Origin: Erysipelotrichaceae bacterium UBA4808
Lineage (GTDB): Bacteria; Bacillota_I; Bacilli_A; Erysipelotrichales; Erysipelotrichaceae
DNA length: 38,145 bases
Reading direction: 5' to 3'
Assembly: GCA_002402585.1 (NCBI GenBank)
Contig: DHGC01000081.1
Coordinates: forward strand, 1 to 38,145
Shown: piece by piece, positions 17,253-26,076 of the stretch
Numbering within the stretch: the first letter of the stretch is position 1
How the letters are laid out: every line of letters starts with the position of its first letter
Notes under the pieces: model-generated
Told to the model about the DNA's origin: nothing
The model's database searches: none
The model's input: the letters and a program-made list of their open reading frames with translations, nothing else
Translations under genes and position numbers: made by a program

Positions 17253-18710
17253 ATGAAACAATATCGCTTGGATCAGAATCAAGCTCCGATTGCGGAAGCA
17301 ATAGAAACACACACCCTTAAAAGAACCGTTGCCTTTGATGTGCCTGGACACAAACAAGGGAAGGGCAATCCCATGTTAAGGGATTTCTTAGGTGAACAAT
17401 GTCTACGTTATGATGTGAATTCACGTAAGGACTTGGATAATCTTTGTCATCCAGTAGGCGTCATCTTGGATGCGGAACGCTTGGCTGCCGATGCGTTTGG
17501 AGCAGGTCATGCGTTTTTTATTGTGAATGGAACGACAGCTGCGGTTCAAGCCATGATCTTTGCGGTTTTGAAGGCAGGTGATAAAATCATCTTGCCACGC
17601 AATGTGCACCGATCCGTTATTTATGCACTTATTTTGACAGGTGCGATTCCGGTATATGTCAATCCAGGGATCCATCCTGAATTGGGCATTCCTTTAGGTA
17701 TGAGTTTGAAGGATGTGGAGAAAGCCATCTTAGCAAACCCAGATGCGAAAGCAGTTTTTGTGAACAATCCAACCTATTATGGTATCTGTAGCGACATTGT
17801 TGGCATCGTGAATCTAGCACATTCCCACAACATGCAAGTCTTAGCCGATGAAGCGCATGGCACGCATTTCTACTTCAAGGAAGACCTTCCCATCAGTGCG
17901 ATGGCAGCCGGTGCCGATATGGCAGCGGTAAGCATGCATAAGACGGGTGGAAGTTTGACGCAAAGCTCAATGCTTCTGATTAAAGATGAAAAACGCATGG
18001 GGGAGATTCGTCAGGTCCTGAATCTGACGCATACGACCAGTGGTTCTTATCTTTTATTGGCATCGCTGGATATCACACGGAAGTTCTTAGCCCTTGAAGG
18101 TGAGAAGGTCTTTAAGAAAGTTGTGGAATTGACGGAATATGCACGTCAAGAAATTGGTCAGATTGAAGGTTATTATGCATTCTCACAGGATATCGTGAAT
18201 CATGATTCCGTGTTTGCTTTTGATCAGACGAAATTGACGATTCACACCCGTGGGATTGGCTTGGCAGGGATTGAGTTGTATGATTTATTAAGAGATGAAT
18301 ATGACATCCAAGTTGAATTGGGTGACTTAGGAAACATCCTTGCGATCGTCGGGGTTGGGGATTCAAAGAAACAGATTGAGCGTTTGATTAGTGCTTTGCA
18401 GGACATCAAAGATGAATATGAGCAGGATGATAAAGACATGATTGCGTATGACTACATCAATCCAATCGTCAAAGTATCCCCACAAAAGGCTTATTATGCG
18501 GATAAGACGAAAGTTAAGATTGTGGAGAGTTTAAATCGCATCAGTGGTGAGCAAATCATGGTTTATCCACCTGGTATACCGATTATCGCACCGGGTGAGT
18601 TGATCACGCAGGAAGCGATTGACTATATTGTCTATGCGAAGGAAAGAGGAAGTTTTTTGACGGGCATTGAGGACACTGCGATTGAGGAAATCGCGGTCTT
18701 GGAGGACTAA
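17253..18710 (+). CDS. speA: Arginine decarboxylase (fold type I, SpeA-type)
   Basis: A 485-aa PLP-dependent Orn/Lys/Arg decarboxylase of the short Bacillus type, lacking the N-terminal response-regulator-like domain of E. coli inducible enzymes. PGHKQGKG near residue 32, NGTTAAVQAMI, ADEAHGTHF and the Schiff-base lysine K230 in SMHKTGGSLTQSS are all present, as is the C-terminal YPPGIPIIAPGE motif. Family members act on arginine, lysine or ornithine; the downstream agmatinase gene makes arginine to agmatine by far the most likely reaction. First gene of a three-gene polyamine operon; 1 nt separates its stop from the next start codon. Confidence 0.9.
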   Translation: MKQYRLDQNQAPIAEAIETHTLKRTVAFDVPGHKQGKGNPMLRDFLGEQCLRYDVNSRKDLDNLCHPVGVILDAERLAADAFGAGHAFFIVNGTTAAVQAMIFAVLKAGDKIILPRNVHRSVIYALILTGAIPVYVNPGIHPELGIPLGMSLKDVEKAILANPDAKAVFVNNPTYYGICSDIVGIVNLAHSHNMQVLADEAHGTHFYFKEDLPISAMAAGADMAAVSMHKTGGSLTQSSMLLIKDEKRMGEIRQVLNLTHTTSGSYLLLASLDITRKFLALEGEKVFKKVVELTEYARQEIGQIEGYYAFSQDIVNHDSVFAFDQTKLTIHTRGIGLAGIELYDLLRDEYDIQVELGDLGNILAIVGVGDSKKQIERLISALQDIKDEYEQDDKDMIAYDYINPIVKVSPQKAYYADKTKVKIVESLNRISGEQIMVYPPGIPIIAPGELITQEAIDYIVYAKERGSFLTGIEDTAIEEIAVLED

Positions 18711-18711
18711 G

Positions 18712-19566
18712 ATGGAATATTGGTTTACCGAACAACATACGGACAATGTCCGTTTCTCCATTCGTACTGACAAACAATTGGCCAGTGAAGAAACAGAAAT
18801 CCAACGGATTGATATCTTCACTTCACCGGAGTTTGGTAAGTTTTTGGTATTAGATGGATGCATCATGCTTACGGAAAAAGATGAGTTCATCTATCATGAA
18901 ATGATCGTACATGTGCCGATGGCGGTGAATCCTAAGATTCGCAAGGTCTTGGTCATTGGGGCAGGGGATGGTGGCACCATTCGTGAACTCTGTCGTTATG
19001 AGACCATTGAACACATCGATATGGTTGAGATTGATCAACGTGTCGTGGAATTGTGTCAGGAACATTTCCCGAATCTGAGCGCTTCGCTTTTAGATCCACG
19101 TGTGAACATTTATTATGAAGATGGCTTGAAATTCATTCGTTCACGAAAAAAGGAATATGATTTGATCATCGTGGATTCAACCGATCCCGTTGGACCTGGC
19201 GAAGGTTTGTTTACCAAGGAGTTTTATGGTAATTGCCACAATGCCTTAAAAGATGATGGTATTTTGGTCAACCAACATGAAAGTCCTTACTACAGCTTCA
19301 ACACCAAGGCGATGCAACGGGCACACCAACGCATTCGTGAGAAATTCAAGATTGCACGTGTGTATCAAGCGCATATTCCAACTTATCCATCGGGTTACTG
19401 GTTGTTTGGCTTTGCGTCTAAGACTTTCGATCCTGTAACGGATCTGGATGAGGCTGCTTGGAAACGATTGAATTTAAAAATGAAGTATTATAACACTTCA
19501 TTGCATAAAGGTTGTTTTGCCATCCCAAACTATGTAAAGGAACTCTTAAATTATGAAATTGAATAA
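18712..19566 (+). CDS. speE: Spermidine synthase (polyamine aminopropyltransferase)
   Basis: A 284-aa aminopropyltransferase that makes spermidine from putrescine and decarboxylated SAM. The nucleotide-binding GAGDGGTIREL (about 82-92), the VEIDQRVVELC acidic loop, the gatekeeping STDPVGPGEGLF and the ESPYY stretch are canonical. The ATG at 18712 follows GGAGG by 6 nt; the frame is open upstream to 18667 inside speA. It overlaps speB by 14 nt. A SAM decarboxylase (speD/speH) is not in the window and must come from elsewhere. Confidence 0.95.
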   Translation: MEYWFTEQHTDNVRFSIRTDKQLASEETEIQRIDIFTSPEFGKFLVLDGCIMLTEKDEFIYHEMIVHVPMAVNPKIRKVLVIGAGDGGTIRELCRYETIEHIDMVEIDQRVVELCQEHFPNLSASLLDPRVNIYYEDGLKFIRSRKKEYDLIIVDSTDPVGPGEGLFTKEFYGNCHNALKDDGILVNQHESPYYSFNTKAMQRAHQRIREKFKIARVYQAHIPTYPSGYWLFGFASKTFDPVTDLDEAAWKRLNLKMKYYNTSLHKGCFAIPNYVKELLNYEIE

Positions 19567-20419
19567 AAATACCCATGTGTTTGTTGGTTGTGATACCGAA
19601 TACAACGATGCGGAAATCGTCTTGTTTGGTGCACCTTTTGATAGCACGACATCGTATCGTCCCGGAACACGTTTTGGACCCAGTGCGATACGTACGGAGT
19701 CCATTGGACTTGAACTTTATAGCCCTTACTCTGATCACGGATTAGAAGACTGTAAGGTGTGTGATACGGGTGATTTGGTTTTACCATTTGGCAGTGCGGA
19801 ACGAGCTTTGGATGCGATTTATGAGCGTGCAAAGACCATCGTCCAAGATAAAAAGATTCCCTTCATGTTAGGTGGGGAACATACAGTAACCTATGGTTCC
19901 GTGCGTGCGGTGTTTGAGGCGCATCCCGATTTGCATATCATTCATTTCGATGCGCATACCGATCTTAGAGAAACCTATTATGGGGAATTCTATTCCCATG
20001 CGACGGTCTTGAAGCGTTGTTACGACTTGGTTGGGGATAAAAAGATTTTTCATTTTGGCTTACGTTCTGGGGCACGCGAAGAGTTTATCTTTGCGCAAGA
20101 ACACAGCTATATTGAAAAGAGCAGCTGCGATACCTTGAAATCGATTCTACCTCAACTCGAGGGTAAACCGGTATACATCACCATTGACTTGGATTGTTTG
20201 GATCCTTCACAAATGCCAGGCACGGGTACACCAGAGGCCGGTGGAATCACCTTCCATCAATTGCTGGACAGTGTTCTTGCCATGAGTCATTTGAATGTCG
20301 TGGGCATCGATGTGAATGAACTTGCTCCAATCTATGATCAATCGGGTGCGAGTACGGCTTTGGCAAGTAAATTAACGCGCGAAATCATGATTGCTGTGTC
20401 AAAGAATCGCGCTCAATAA
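19553..20419 (+). CDS. speB: Agmatinase
   Basis: A 288-aa ureohydrolase that splits agmatine into putrescine and urea. Manganese ligands are recognisable: H110 in GGEHTVTYG, D133-A-H135-T-D137 in FDAHTDLRE, and D212-x-D214 in DLDCLDPSQMPGTGTPE. Gene order places it last although its reaction comes second. Preceded by AAGGAAC inside the end of speE. Its TAA is immediately followed by the stop codon of the convergent pseudouridine synthase, with no base in between and no terminator visible. Confidence 0.94.
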   Translation: MKLNKNTHVFVGCDTEYNDAEIVLFGAPFDSTTSYRPGTRFGPSAIRTESIGLELYSPYSDHGLEDCKVCDTGDLVLPFGSAERALDAIYERAKTIVQDKKIPFMLGGEHTVTYGSVRAVFEAHPDLHIIHFDAHTDLRETYYGEFYSHATVLKRCYDLVGDKKIFHFGLRSGAREEFIFAQEHSYIEKSSCDTLKSILPQLEGKPVYITIDLDCLDPSQMPGTGTPEAGGITFHQLLDSVLAMSHLNVVGIDVNELAPIYDQSGASTALASKLTREIMIAVSKNRAQ

Positions 20420-21136
20420 TCAAAGTTTACTTAACAGAATTTTAGTTTCTTCAGGGGTTAAACGATACGTTTGGCCCTTTTTTAAATTGTATACCGTTAA
20501 ATGCATGATCCGTAATCGCTTTAAAAAGATGACACGATAATCCAAGGCACTGCACATTCGCCGAATTTGACGGTTCAACCCTTGGTTGAGAATGATTTTA
20601 AAGTGTTGATCATCGACTTGGTAGAGGGTACACGGTAGGGTGGTGGTCATTTCATCCGTAACAGGGTTGTGGATACGAACACCTTTTGCCATTGAACGTA
20701 AGAATTGAGGAGTGATGGATTTGTTTACTTTGACCAAGTATTCTTTTTCATGGGCATTCTCATGGCGTAGGATCTTATTGACAAGATCCCCATCATTGGT
20801 TAAAAGAATGAGACCTTCACTGTCTTTATCTAAACGACCAATCGGAAAGATACGTTCCGGGTAATTGATCGCATCGATGATATTTCCAGGGATATGTTGT
20901 TCCGTGGTGCATGTGATACCAGCGGGTTTATTGTACATTAAAATAATGTGTTCTTTACTGTGTTCGATGACAATGTCGTCCAATGTAACCACATCACCGT
21001 TTTGGACACGCATACCGATTTGCGCACGTTCACCATTGATCTTGACACGACCTTCGCTGATGGCCGTATCGGCTTCTCTACGTGAACAACGTCCGCTCTT
21101 GCTGATGTATTGATTGAGGCGTTCTAACTTTTCCAT
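20420..21136 (-). CDS. rluF: 23S rRNA pseudouridine synthase, RluF-type
   Basis: A 238-aa RsuA-family pseudouridine synthase. An N-terminal S4 RNA-binding domain (residues 1-60; RLNQYISKSGRCSRREAD) precedes the catalytic domain, whose aspartate lies in GRLDKDSEGLILLTNDGD. The NKILRHENAHEKEYLV stretch and NQGLNRQIRRMC are what I associate with RluF (23S U2604) rather than RsuA or RluB. The ATG at 21136 after AGGAT gives the normal N-terminus MEKLERLNQY; the open frame to 21238 overlaps the preceding gene and its terminator. Confidence 0.88.
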   Translation of the reverse strand: MEKLERLNQYISKSGRCSRREADTAISEGRVKINGERAQIGMRVQNGDVVTLDDIVIEHSKEHIILMYNKPAGITCTTEQHIPGNIIDAINYPERIFPIGRLDKDSEGLILLTNDGDLVNKILRHENAHEKEYLVKVNKSITPQFLRSMAKGVRIHNPVTDEMTTTLPCTLYQVDDQHFKIILNQGLNRQIRRMCSALDYRVIFLKRLRIMHLTVYNLKKGQTYRLTPEETKILLSKL

Positions 21137-21151
21137 ATCCTGTATTATGTC

Positions 21152-21181
21152 ATAAAAAAGAAACATCCGCATTAGAATGTT
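21152..21181 (-). terminator. Terminator of the ICMT-GH3-HD-GYP operon
   Basis: Minus-strand AACATTC-TAATGC-GGATGTT (stem 7 bp with one G-T pair) begins right after the stop codon and is followed by TCTTTTTTATG. It separates the HD-GYP operon from the downstream rluF. Confidence 0.6.
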
Positions 21182-21182
21182 C

Positions 21183-23744
21183 CTATTGGTAGAGATTAAG
21201 CGTGGTTTTTGGGTTTTCCGTACTGCGTGAGGGTTCAATGATCAATTGACCACTGCGAACCAAATGGACGAAGATCTTAGCTAATTCAGGATCGAATTGC
21301 TTACCGGCATTGTTTTCAACTTCTTCCAAAGCGAAGTCGATGCTGAGATAGGTCTTGTAATGGCGGTTCGATGTGATGGCATCGAAGGCATCCGCAACAG
21401 CGATACAGCGTGCCGCAAATGGAATGTTTTCACCCTTGATGCGGCGAGGATAACCGGTCCCATCCCATCGTTCGTGGTGACCCACAACCGCTGGAATAAC
21501 ATGACTGAATGATGGCAGATACTTGATGATGGTGATGGACATATCCACATGCATCTTCATGACTTCATATTCATCATCATTGAGACCTGTGAATTTCGTC
21601 AAGATGTTTTCTGGAATCCCAATCTTACCGATATCGTGAAGCAATGAGGCTTGTCGAATCAATTCAATTTCTTCTTTACGTGCGCCAGCTTCTTTCGCAA
21701 TCGCTGTCGCGTATTGAGCAACCCGTTGACTGTGGCCGAAGGTGTAATGGTCTTTGGCATCAATCGCAGCGGTCAAAGCATAGATCGTCGCCATGTTCAT
21801 TTCATCAGAAGCGGTGTCATTGACTTTTTGATCATGAATATCTGGATTGAAGAGAACGGATTTGTTTTTACCGGTCATCTTAGCGTAACGTAAGGCAGCC
21901 GTCGCTTTTGCGATCAGATCCTTATCATCACTGGCCACACTTGGCGCCGCACTGATGCCAATGGAAATCGTGATATTACGCGTGATTTCCGTGCCTTTGG
22001 CCATCGATGTGGTCTCAACCCTTTCCCGAATCTTTTCCGCAAGCTCATAGGCTGTACGTGAATCGACATAAGGCAGAATCAATGCGAACACATCGCCACC
22101 ATAACGACAGAGGGTACCACGTTCACCATTGACGAAGCGAATGGCTTCCGCTACTCTCTGCAAGACGATATCACCGGCATAATGCCCGTAGATTTCATTG
22201 AATAAGGCAAACATATCGATGTTGATCATGATCAAGGAGACCATTTGCGTTCGTAGATTACGCGTATTCTTTTGGAGTTGATCGATAAAGTAGCGATGAT
22301 TGTAAATCCCCGTCAAGCTGTCCATGATCGCATCCTGTTGGAATTTCTCAAACATCCGTGCATTAGACATCGCAATCGATGCGGTTGCACACAGGGCGGA
22401 GACGGCATTCAAATCTTCGTTATTTAATAAGGTCGTATAGTCTTTTGAGGATAATAGGACCATACCAATGAGTTCATTGTTGTATTTAAGTGGAACCAAC
22501 GCTTCAAAACGTATCAGAGCTAAAGCTTGGCGTTCTTTATCCCAAAGTGTCTTAAAGATCGGATGTGTGGTCAAGTACTCTTCTTTGATCACATCATCAA
22601 ACTGAGTGAACCATTGAATGAACGGATGGTTTGATCTGAAATCCAGTGTCAAACGTGTCAATTTCTTGAATGAAGCATAGAAACCATAATCATCGTTCTG
22701 TGCATTCTTGAAGAAGATCGATACATCATCGTTGCCTGTCAACTGGACGATGACATTCAAGAGTTCTTGAGCCAAATGTTCCAAGTTTAAGTTATTGGAA
22801 GCGCTGAGTGTAAAGTTTTTGATGAGTGTGTTTTGTTGGTTTTCCTTCTTATTGAAGTAGTTCTCAACCAATCTGAAGATGACCGTAAACAATGGTTGGA
22901 ATAAGATGATCGTGATCAAGGCGGTCAATAGGACGAAGATTTCTTGACTGAGACCATTGTTAAATTGATTGAAAAGACGAAGGACCGTATTGACTAAAAA
23001 GGCAACAGCACTGAACAAGAACGTCATGATGAAAGTGAAAACCAAAGTCCGTGTGATTACAATCTTAAGTTCAACCACATGTTCCTTATAGATGGCGTAC
23101 ATGAGCAGACTGCTGGTTATGATTCCAGCTGCGAAGTCCACAGGATATTTGCCGATTGCAGGAATGACATTCAAGGCGAAACCGACATATAGAATGAATA
23201 AGCCCAAAAGAACGGGTCTTAAACGTTGCGAAGTCTTGACGCCGTGTTTATAAGCATTGAGCATTTTTAATAAACTGGATGATAGCAGGACGAATACGAT
23301 CGCAAAGCCAGGATATGCAAACGGTCCAGGTTGATAACTGACTTCATAAATGATTTGACCATCCACGACAGGTGTAAGAATCGAGGCGGATGTGACCATC
23401 CAACCTAAACTGTGGATGACCATCATACTAATCAAGACCAAACTCCAACCCAAGAGATGGATCTTTTTAAATTGGGAAGTGAAGTAACTGATGAAGATAT
23501 ATGCAAAATAAGGTACAAAGTTGATGCATGCGGTCATGACGCGTGACCAGAAGAGGACACTCGGCGCGAATTGCGCTTTCATCAGTAAGGAAGCGGCAGA
23601 CCATGCGATCATCGATGCCACATAGAGCATGAATGAGATGATCATCTTGTCTTTTTTGGAGATGGCAAGCATGAAGAAAAGCATCGCGTTGATGATCAAT
23701 GCGAGGATCGGTATTCCCCAAAAAATGACATTGGATAGAACCAT
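21183..23744 (-). CDS. 7TM-GAF-GGDEF(degenerate)-HD-GYP signalling protein
   Basis: An 853-aa membrane sensor. Residues 1-250 hold about seven helices like the 7TM sensor region of some histidine kinases. Then come further helices to about 310, a GAF-like domain (about 330-470), a GGDEF domain (about 480-625) and an HD-GYP domain (about 640-835). The GGDEF motif reads RYGGDVFA: V552 replaces the catalytic glutamate, so cyclase activity is unlikely. The HD-GYP domain has LHDIGKIGIP (H703, D704) and GHHERWDGTGYP (H756, H757, GYP at 764-766), so c-di-GMP phosphodiesterase activity is expected. It is last in an operon with ICMT-like and GH3 genes, 12 nt after GH3, with its own AAAGGAG site. Confidence 0.9.
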   Translation of the reverse strand: MVLSNVIFWGIPILALIINAMLFFMLAISKKDKMIISFMLYVASMIAWSAASLLMKAQFAPSVLFWSRVMTACINFVPYFAYIFISYFTSQFKKIHLLGWSLVLISMMVIHSLGWMVTSASILTPVVDGQIIYEVSYQPGPFAYPGFAIVFVLLSSSLLKMLNAYKHGVKTSQRLRPVLLGLFILYVGFALNVIPAIGKYPVDFAAGIITSSLLMYAIYKEHVVELKIVITRTLVFTFIMTFLFSAVAFLVNTVLRLFNQFNNGLSQEIFVLLTALITIILFQPLFTVIFRLVENYFNKKENQQNTLIKNFTLSASNNLNLEHLAQELLNVIVQLTGNDDVSIFFKNAQNDDYGFYASFKKLTRLTLDFRSNHPFIQWFTQFDDVIKEEYLTTHPIFKTLWDKERQALALIRFEALVPLKYNNELIGMVLLSSKDYTTLLNNEDLNAVSALCATASIAMSNARMFEKFQQDAIMDSLTGIYNHRYFIDQLQKNTRNLRTQMVSLIMINIDMFALFNEIYGHYAGDIVLQRVAEAIRFVNGERGTLCRYGGDVFALILPYVDSRTAYELAEKIRERVETTSMAKGTEITRNITISIGISAAPSVASDDKDLIAKATAALRYAKMTGKNKSVLFNPDIHDQKVNDTASDEMNMATIYALTAAIDAKDHYTFGHSQRVAQYATAIAKEAGARKEEIELIRQASLLHDIGKIGIPENILTKFTGLNDDEYEVMKMHVDMSITIIKYLPSFSHVIPAVVGHHERWDGTGYPRRIKGENIPFAARCIAVADAFDAITSNRHYKTYLSIDFALEEVENNAGKQFDPELAKIFVHLVRSGQLIIEPSRSTENPKTTLNLYQ

Positions 23745-23756
23745 CTGTTCTCCTTT

Positions 23757-25361
23757 TTATGCTTTACCTGGTATTTGTGCGAGTTTCAAGACTTCGGTCA
23801 CATCGAAATGCGATGGATTGACCTTGGCCATTTTATGTCGAATGCTCTGCGTGTACTGTTTAATCGTACCTGTGGGCAAAACGTGAACCTTCATGGGTTC
23901 AATGCCCAACATCTTCTTTAAGCTCTTGTAATCATCATCAAGGTATTTGAAATAGACTTCGAGATGTTCCTTGATGAAATCAGGATCTTCAAAACCAATC
24001 ACATTCTCTGCATGATTCAATTCGACATACATCGCCATGTAAGGACGTTTTTGTTCATCATAGCGTTTGACAGCGAACCAATGTTCAATGTTGATCTTTG
24101 AGAGTTTGATGACTTCAGTGATCGTTGCTTCGGTGATCCGTGTGAATCCAGCCAAATCAATGACGGGATCGACACGATCGATGTATTGGAAGTGCGGAAG
24201 CTTGATGCCATCCTCCATACGTTCAAGGGTGACACATTTGAACACATCACCGATGCGATAGCGTGCAAAGGCACCGCCTTTAAGGGTTGTGATCACGAGT
24301 TCATAGTAGTGATCCGGAATCAGTTCATTCATTAAGTAAGTCTTAGGGACATACGTGGAATCTTGTAGGTTCTTGTAGAATTCTTCCATGGGAATGAATT
24401 CATAGAAACAGACTTCAGGGAAGAAGATAAGCCCGTTCTTAGTCCACGACTCAGTCCCAATACAGGTGGCTTCAGTACCACCAAAGATTTCCAAGGGTTT
24501 GACCCCCCAGTAATGTTCGATTTTTTCTTTGAAATGTGCGGTATCCGTACCAGCACAGACAAAGCCTTTAAGATCAAAGACATCTTTAGGAAGGATGGCT
24601 TGTTTTTCGAGTTTGGAGTGGACCTTTGCTTTCGCGAACTTACCCAGCTGACCTAAATCAAACTTAAGGAGATCGACGCCAGTTGAACCACTGCCTTCCG
24701 CAAAGCTTTCACTCATCCGGACAATAACGGAACTCAAACCATAAAACAAATCAATCCCTTTATGGACGCCCATTTTGAAACCCAGTTTATTGCGTTCCCC
24801 AAATGACATTTTATTGCCAGCTTCGATATCCGGCATGAATTTAACTGTATATTCGCCTTGCAGGGTATACGGCAATAGTCCTGTCAAATAAGGGAGTGGA
24901 GCCATCCCATTTAAAAGCTTCATCCCTGGTTTCAAATCAAAATGACCTTTACGCTTACTTGTCGCAAGGATGATGCACGCAAATGCGATTTCACGATGTG
25001 AAGCGATCATACTCGCGGTATAAGGAGCGACTTTAACCGGTGCTTTACCACCTTCCCAGGTTGTTTGGATCCAAACAACAGGTTCAGCAGGCAAGACCTT
25101 GGTATTTTTAGGTAAGAGATAATCCGCATAATCTTCATAATCCGTCAATGGAACGATGCGTCTGAATTCATCCGGATCACGGGGTTTCTGACCTTTCATG
25201 ATGGATTGGCCCAACTCACAATTCGCATAGAGATCAATCTGCTCCATAAGCAACTGATTCTGGATTTCCATGAATTGGTCTAGATTCATATCTAAAAAAT
25301 TGCAGTAGCGCTGCCAGATTTCTTCATGCGTTTTTGTTCGTAACATCTGATCAAAATTCAT
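23757..25361 (-). CDS. GH3-family acyl-adenylating enzyme
   Basis: A 534-aa member of the GH3 branch of the ANL (adenylate-forming) superfamily, the group that in plants joins amino acids to jasmonate or auxin. Recognisable parts are the phosphate-binding-like WIQTTWEGGKAPVKV segment, the ATP-site FGGTEATCIGTE and FARYRIGDVFKCV near the domain hinge, and a small C-terminal domain. Bacterial GH3 proteins mostly lack assigned substrates. The ATG overlaps the upstream ICMT-like gene (ATGA) and is preceded by AAGGGGG. The tight coupling to a membrane methyltransferase suggests carboxylate activation and methyl transfer may concern the same or a related substrate; this is inference. Confidence 0.85.
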   Translation of the reverse strand: MNFDQMLRTKTHEEIWQRYCNFLDMNLDQFMEIQNQLLMEQIDLYANCELGQSIMKGQKPRDPDEFRRIVPLTDYEDYADYLLPKNTKVLPAEPVVWIQTTWEGGKAPVKVAPYTASMIASHREIAFACIILATSKRKGHFDLKPGMKLLNGMAPLPYLTGLLPYTLQGEYTVKFMPDIEAGNKMSFGERNKLGFKMGVHKGIDLFYGLSSVIVRMSESFAEGSGSTGVDLLKFDLGQLGKFAKAKVHSKLEKQAILPKDVFDLKGFVCAGTDTAHFKEKIEHYWGVKPLEIFGGTEATCIGTESWTKNGLIFFPEVCFYEFIPMEEFYKNLQDSTYVPKTYLMNELIPDHYYELVITTLKGGAFARYRIGDVFKCVTLERMEDGIKLPHFQYIDRVDPVIDLAGFTRITEATITEVIKLSKINIEHWFAVKRYDEQKRPYMAMYVELNHAENVIGFEDPDFIKEHLEVYFKYLDDDYKSLKKMLGIEPMKVHVLPTGTIKQYTQSIRHKMAKVNPSHFDVTEVLKLAQIPGKA

Positions 25362-25936
25362 TTGCTTAGTTCCCCCTTAAGCCATGTATTCTGAAAACGC
25401 CGTAGACTTTGTTTATTGAAGAGCAGGAAAGGAGTTTCCTTTTGATAGTCCTTATAACCCTTGATGGTCAAAGGGAAGAAATAAACATCTTGTATGTAGA
25501 CGTGGAGGATATCAAGCAGTGTCCAAACGATTGCCGCATAAAGCATCATCCATTTGCCACTGTAGAGAAAGAGCGATAGGAAAGTAAAGAAAAAGCCATA
25601 GACACCAGGGTGACGACAGAGGGCATACCACCCTGTATTGATGAGCGCAGTATTCGCACCTTCGATATAGGTTCGTTTAAAGGGTAGGGCTCCGAAGAGA
25701 GCGTCGACCATCTGAATCAAGCTGATGATGAAGAGCACAAGCACGAGCCAACGATAGGGTTCATCCAATGTGAAATCTGCGGTCCCTGAGGTATAAATGA
25801 GAAAAGTAGCGATAACAATGAAAAACACCCCAAGGGCAAACAAAACATTGAACTTATTATTCCAATGCTTTACTTTATTGAGGTCAAAGAGGGTGAGGAC
25901 GACAAAACCAAGGCTGCCAAAAATGATGTTTTCCAC
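25358..25936 (-). CDS. ICMT/PEMT-like integral membrane methyltransferase
   Basis: A 192-aa protein with about five helices. GWYALCRHPGVYGFFF (from about residue 102) matches the G-x-Y-x-x-x-RHP-x-Y signature of isoprenylcysteine carboxyl methyltransferase and phospholipid N-methyltransferase families. A C-terminal acidic and aromatic stretch (YKDYQKETPFLLF) is positioned like the second SAM-site element of ICMT. Bacterial members methylate lipids, quinone-type or other hydrophobic acids; substrate here unknown. Starts with GTG after AAGGGGAAATTC and has its own good promoter, so it is first in the ICMT-GH3-HD-GYP operon. Confidence 0.8.
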   Translation of the reverse strand: MENIIFGSLGFVVLTLFDLNKVKHWNNKFNVLFALGVFFIVIATFLIYTSGTADFTLDEPYRWLVLVLFIISLIQMVDALFGALPFKRTYIEGANTALINTGWYALCRHPGVYGFFFTFLSLFLYSGKWMMLYAAIVWTLLDILHVYIQDVYFFPLTIKGYKDYQKETPFLLFNKQSLRRFQNTWLKGELSK

Positions 25937-25962
25937 GAATTTCCCCTTTTCGCCGTAATTGC

Positions 25963-25991
25963 ATTATAAACCGTGCATTTTCGTTATACAA
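25963..25991 (-). promoter_or_regulatory. Promoter of the ICMT-GH3-HD-GYP operon
   Basis: Minus strand -35 TTGTAT (25986-25991), 17-nt spacer, -10 TATAAT (25963-25968). The leader to the GTG start is about 20 nt. Confidence 0.7.
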
Positions 25992-26052
25992 CATGTTTCC
26001 AAGCAATATGTTTTAAAATATCGTTAATTTTAGGATAAACTTAAGCAATTTG

Positions 26053-26076
26053 ATAAAAAAAGACGCCGTAGCGTCT
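26053..26076 (-). terminator. Terminator of the GntR-ABC operon
   Basis: Minus-strand AGACGC-TACG-GCGTCT forms a perfect 6-bp stem that overlaps the last base of the permease coding region's stop codon region and is followed by seven T residues. Confidence 0.9.
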
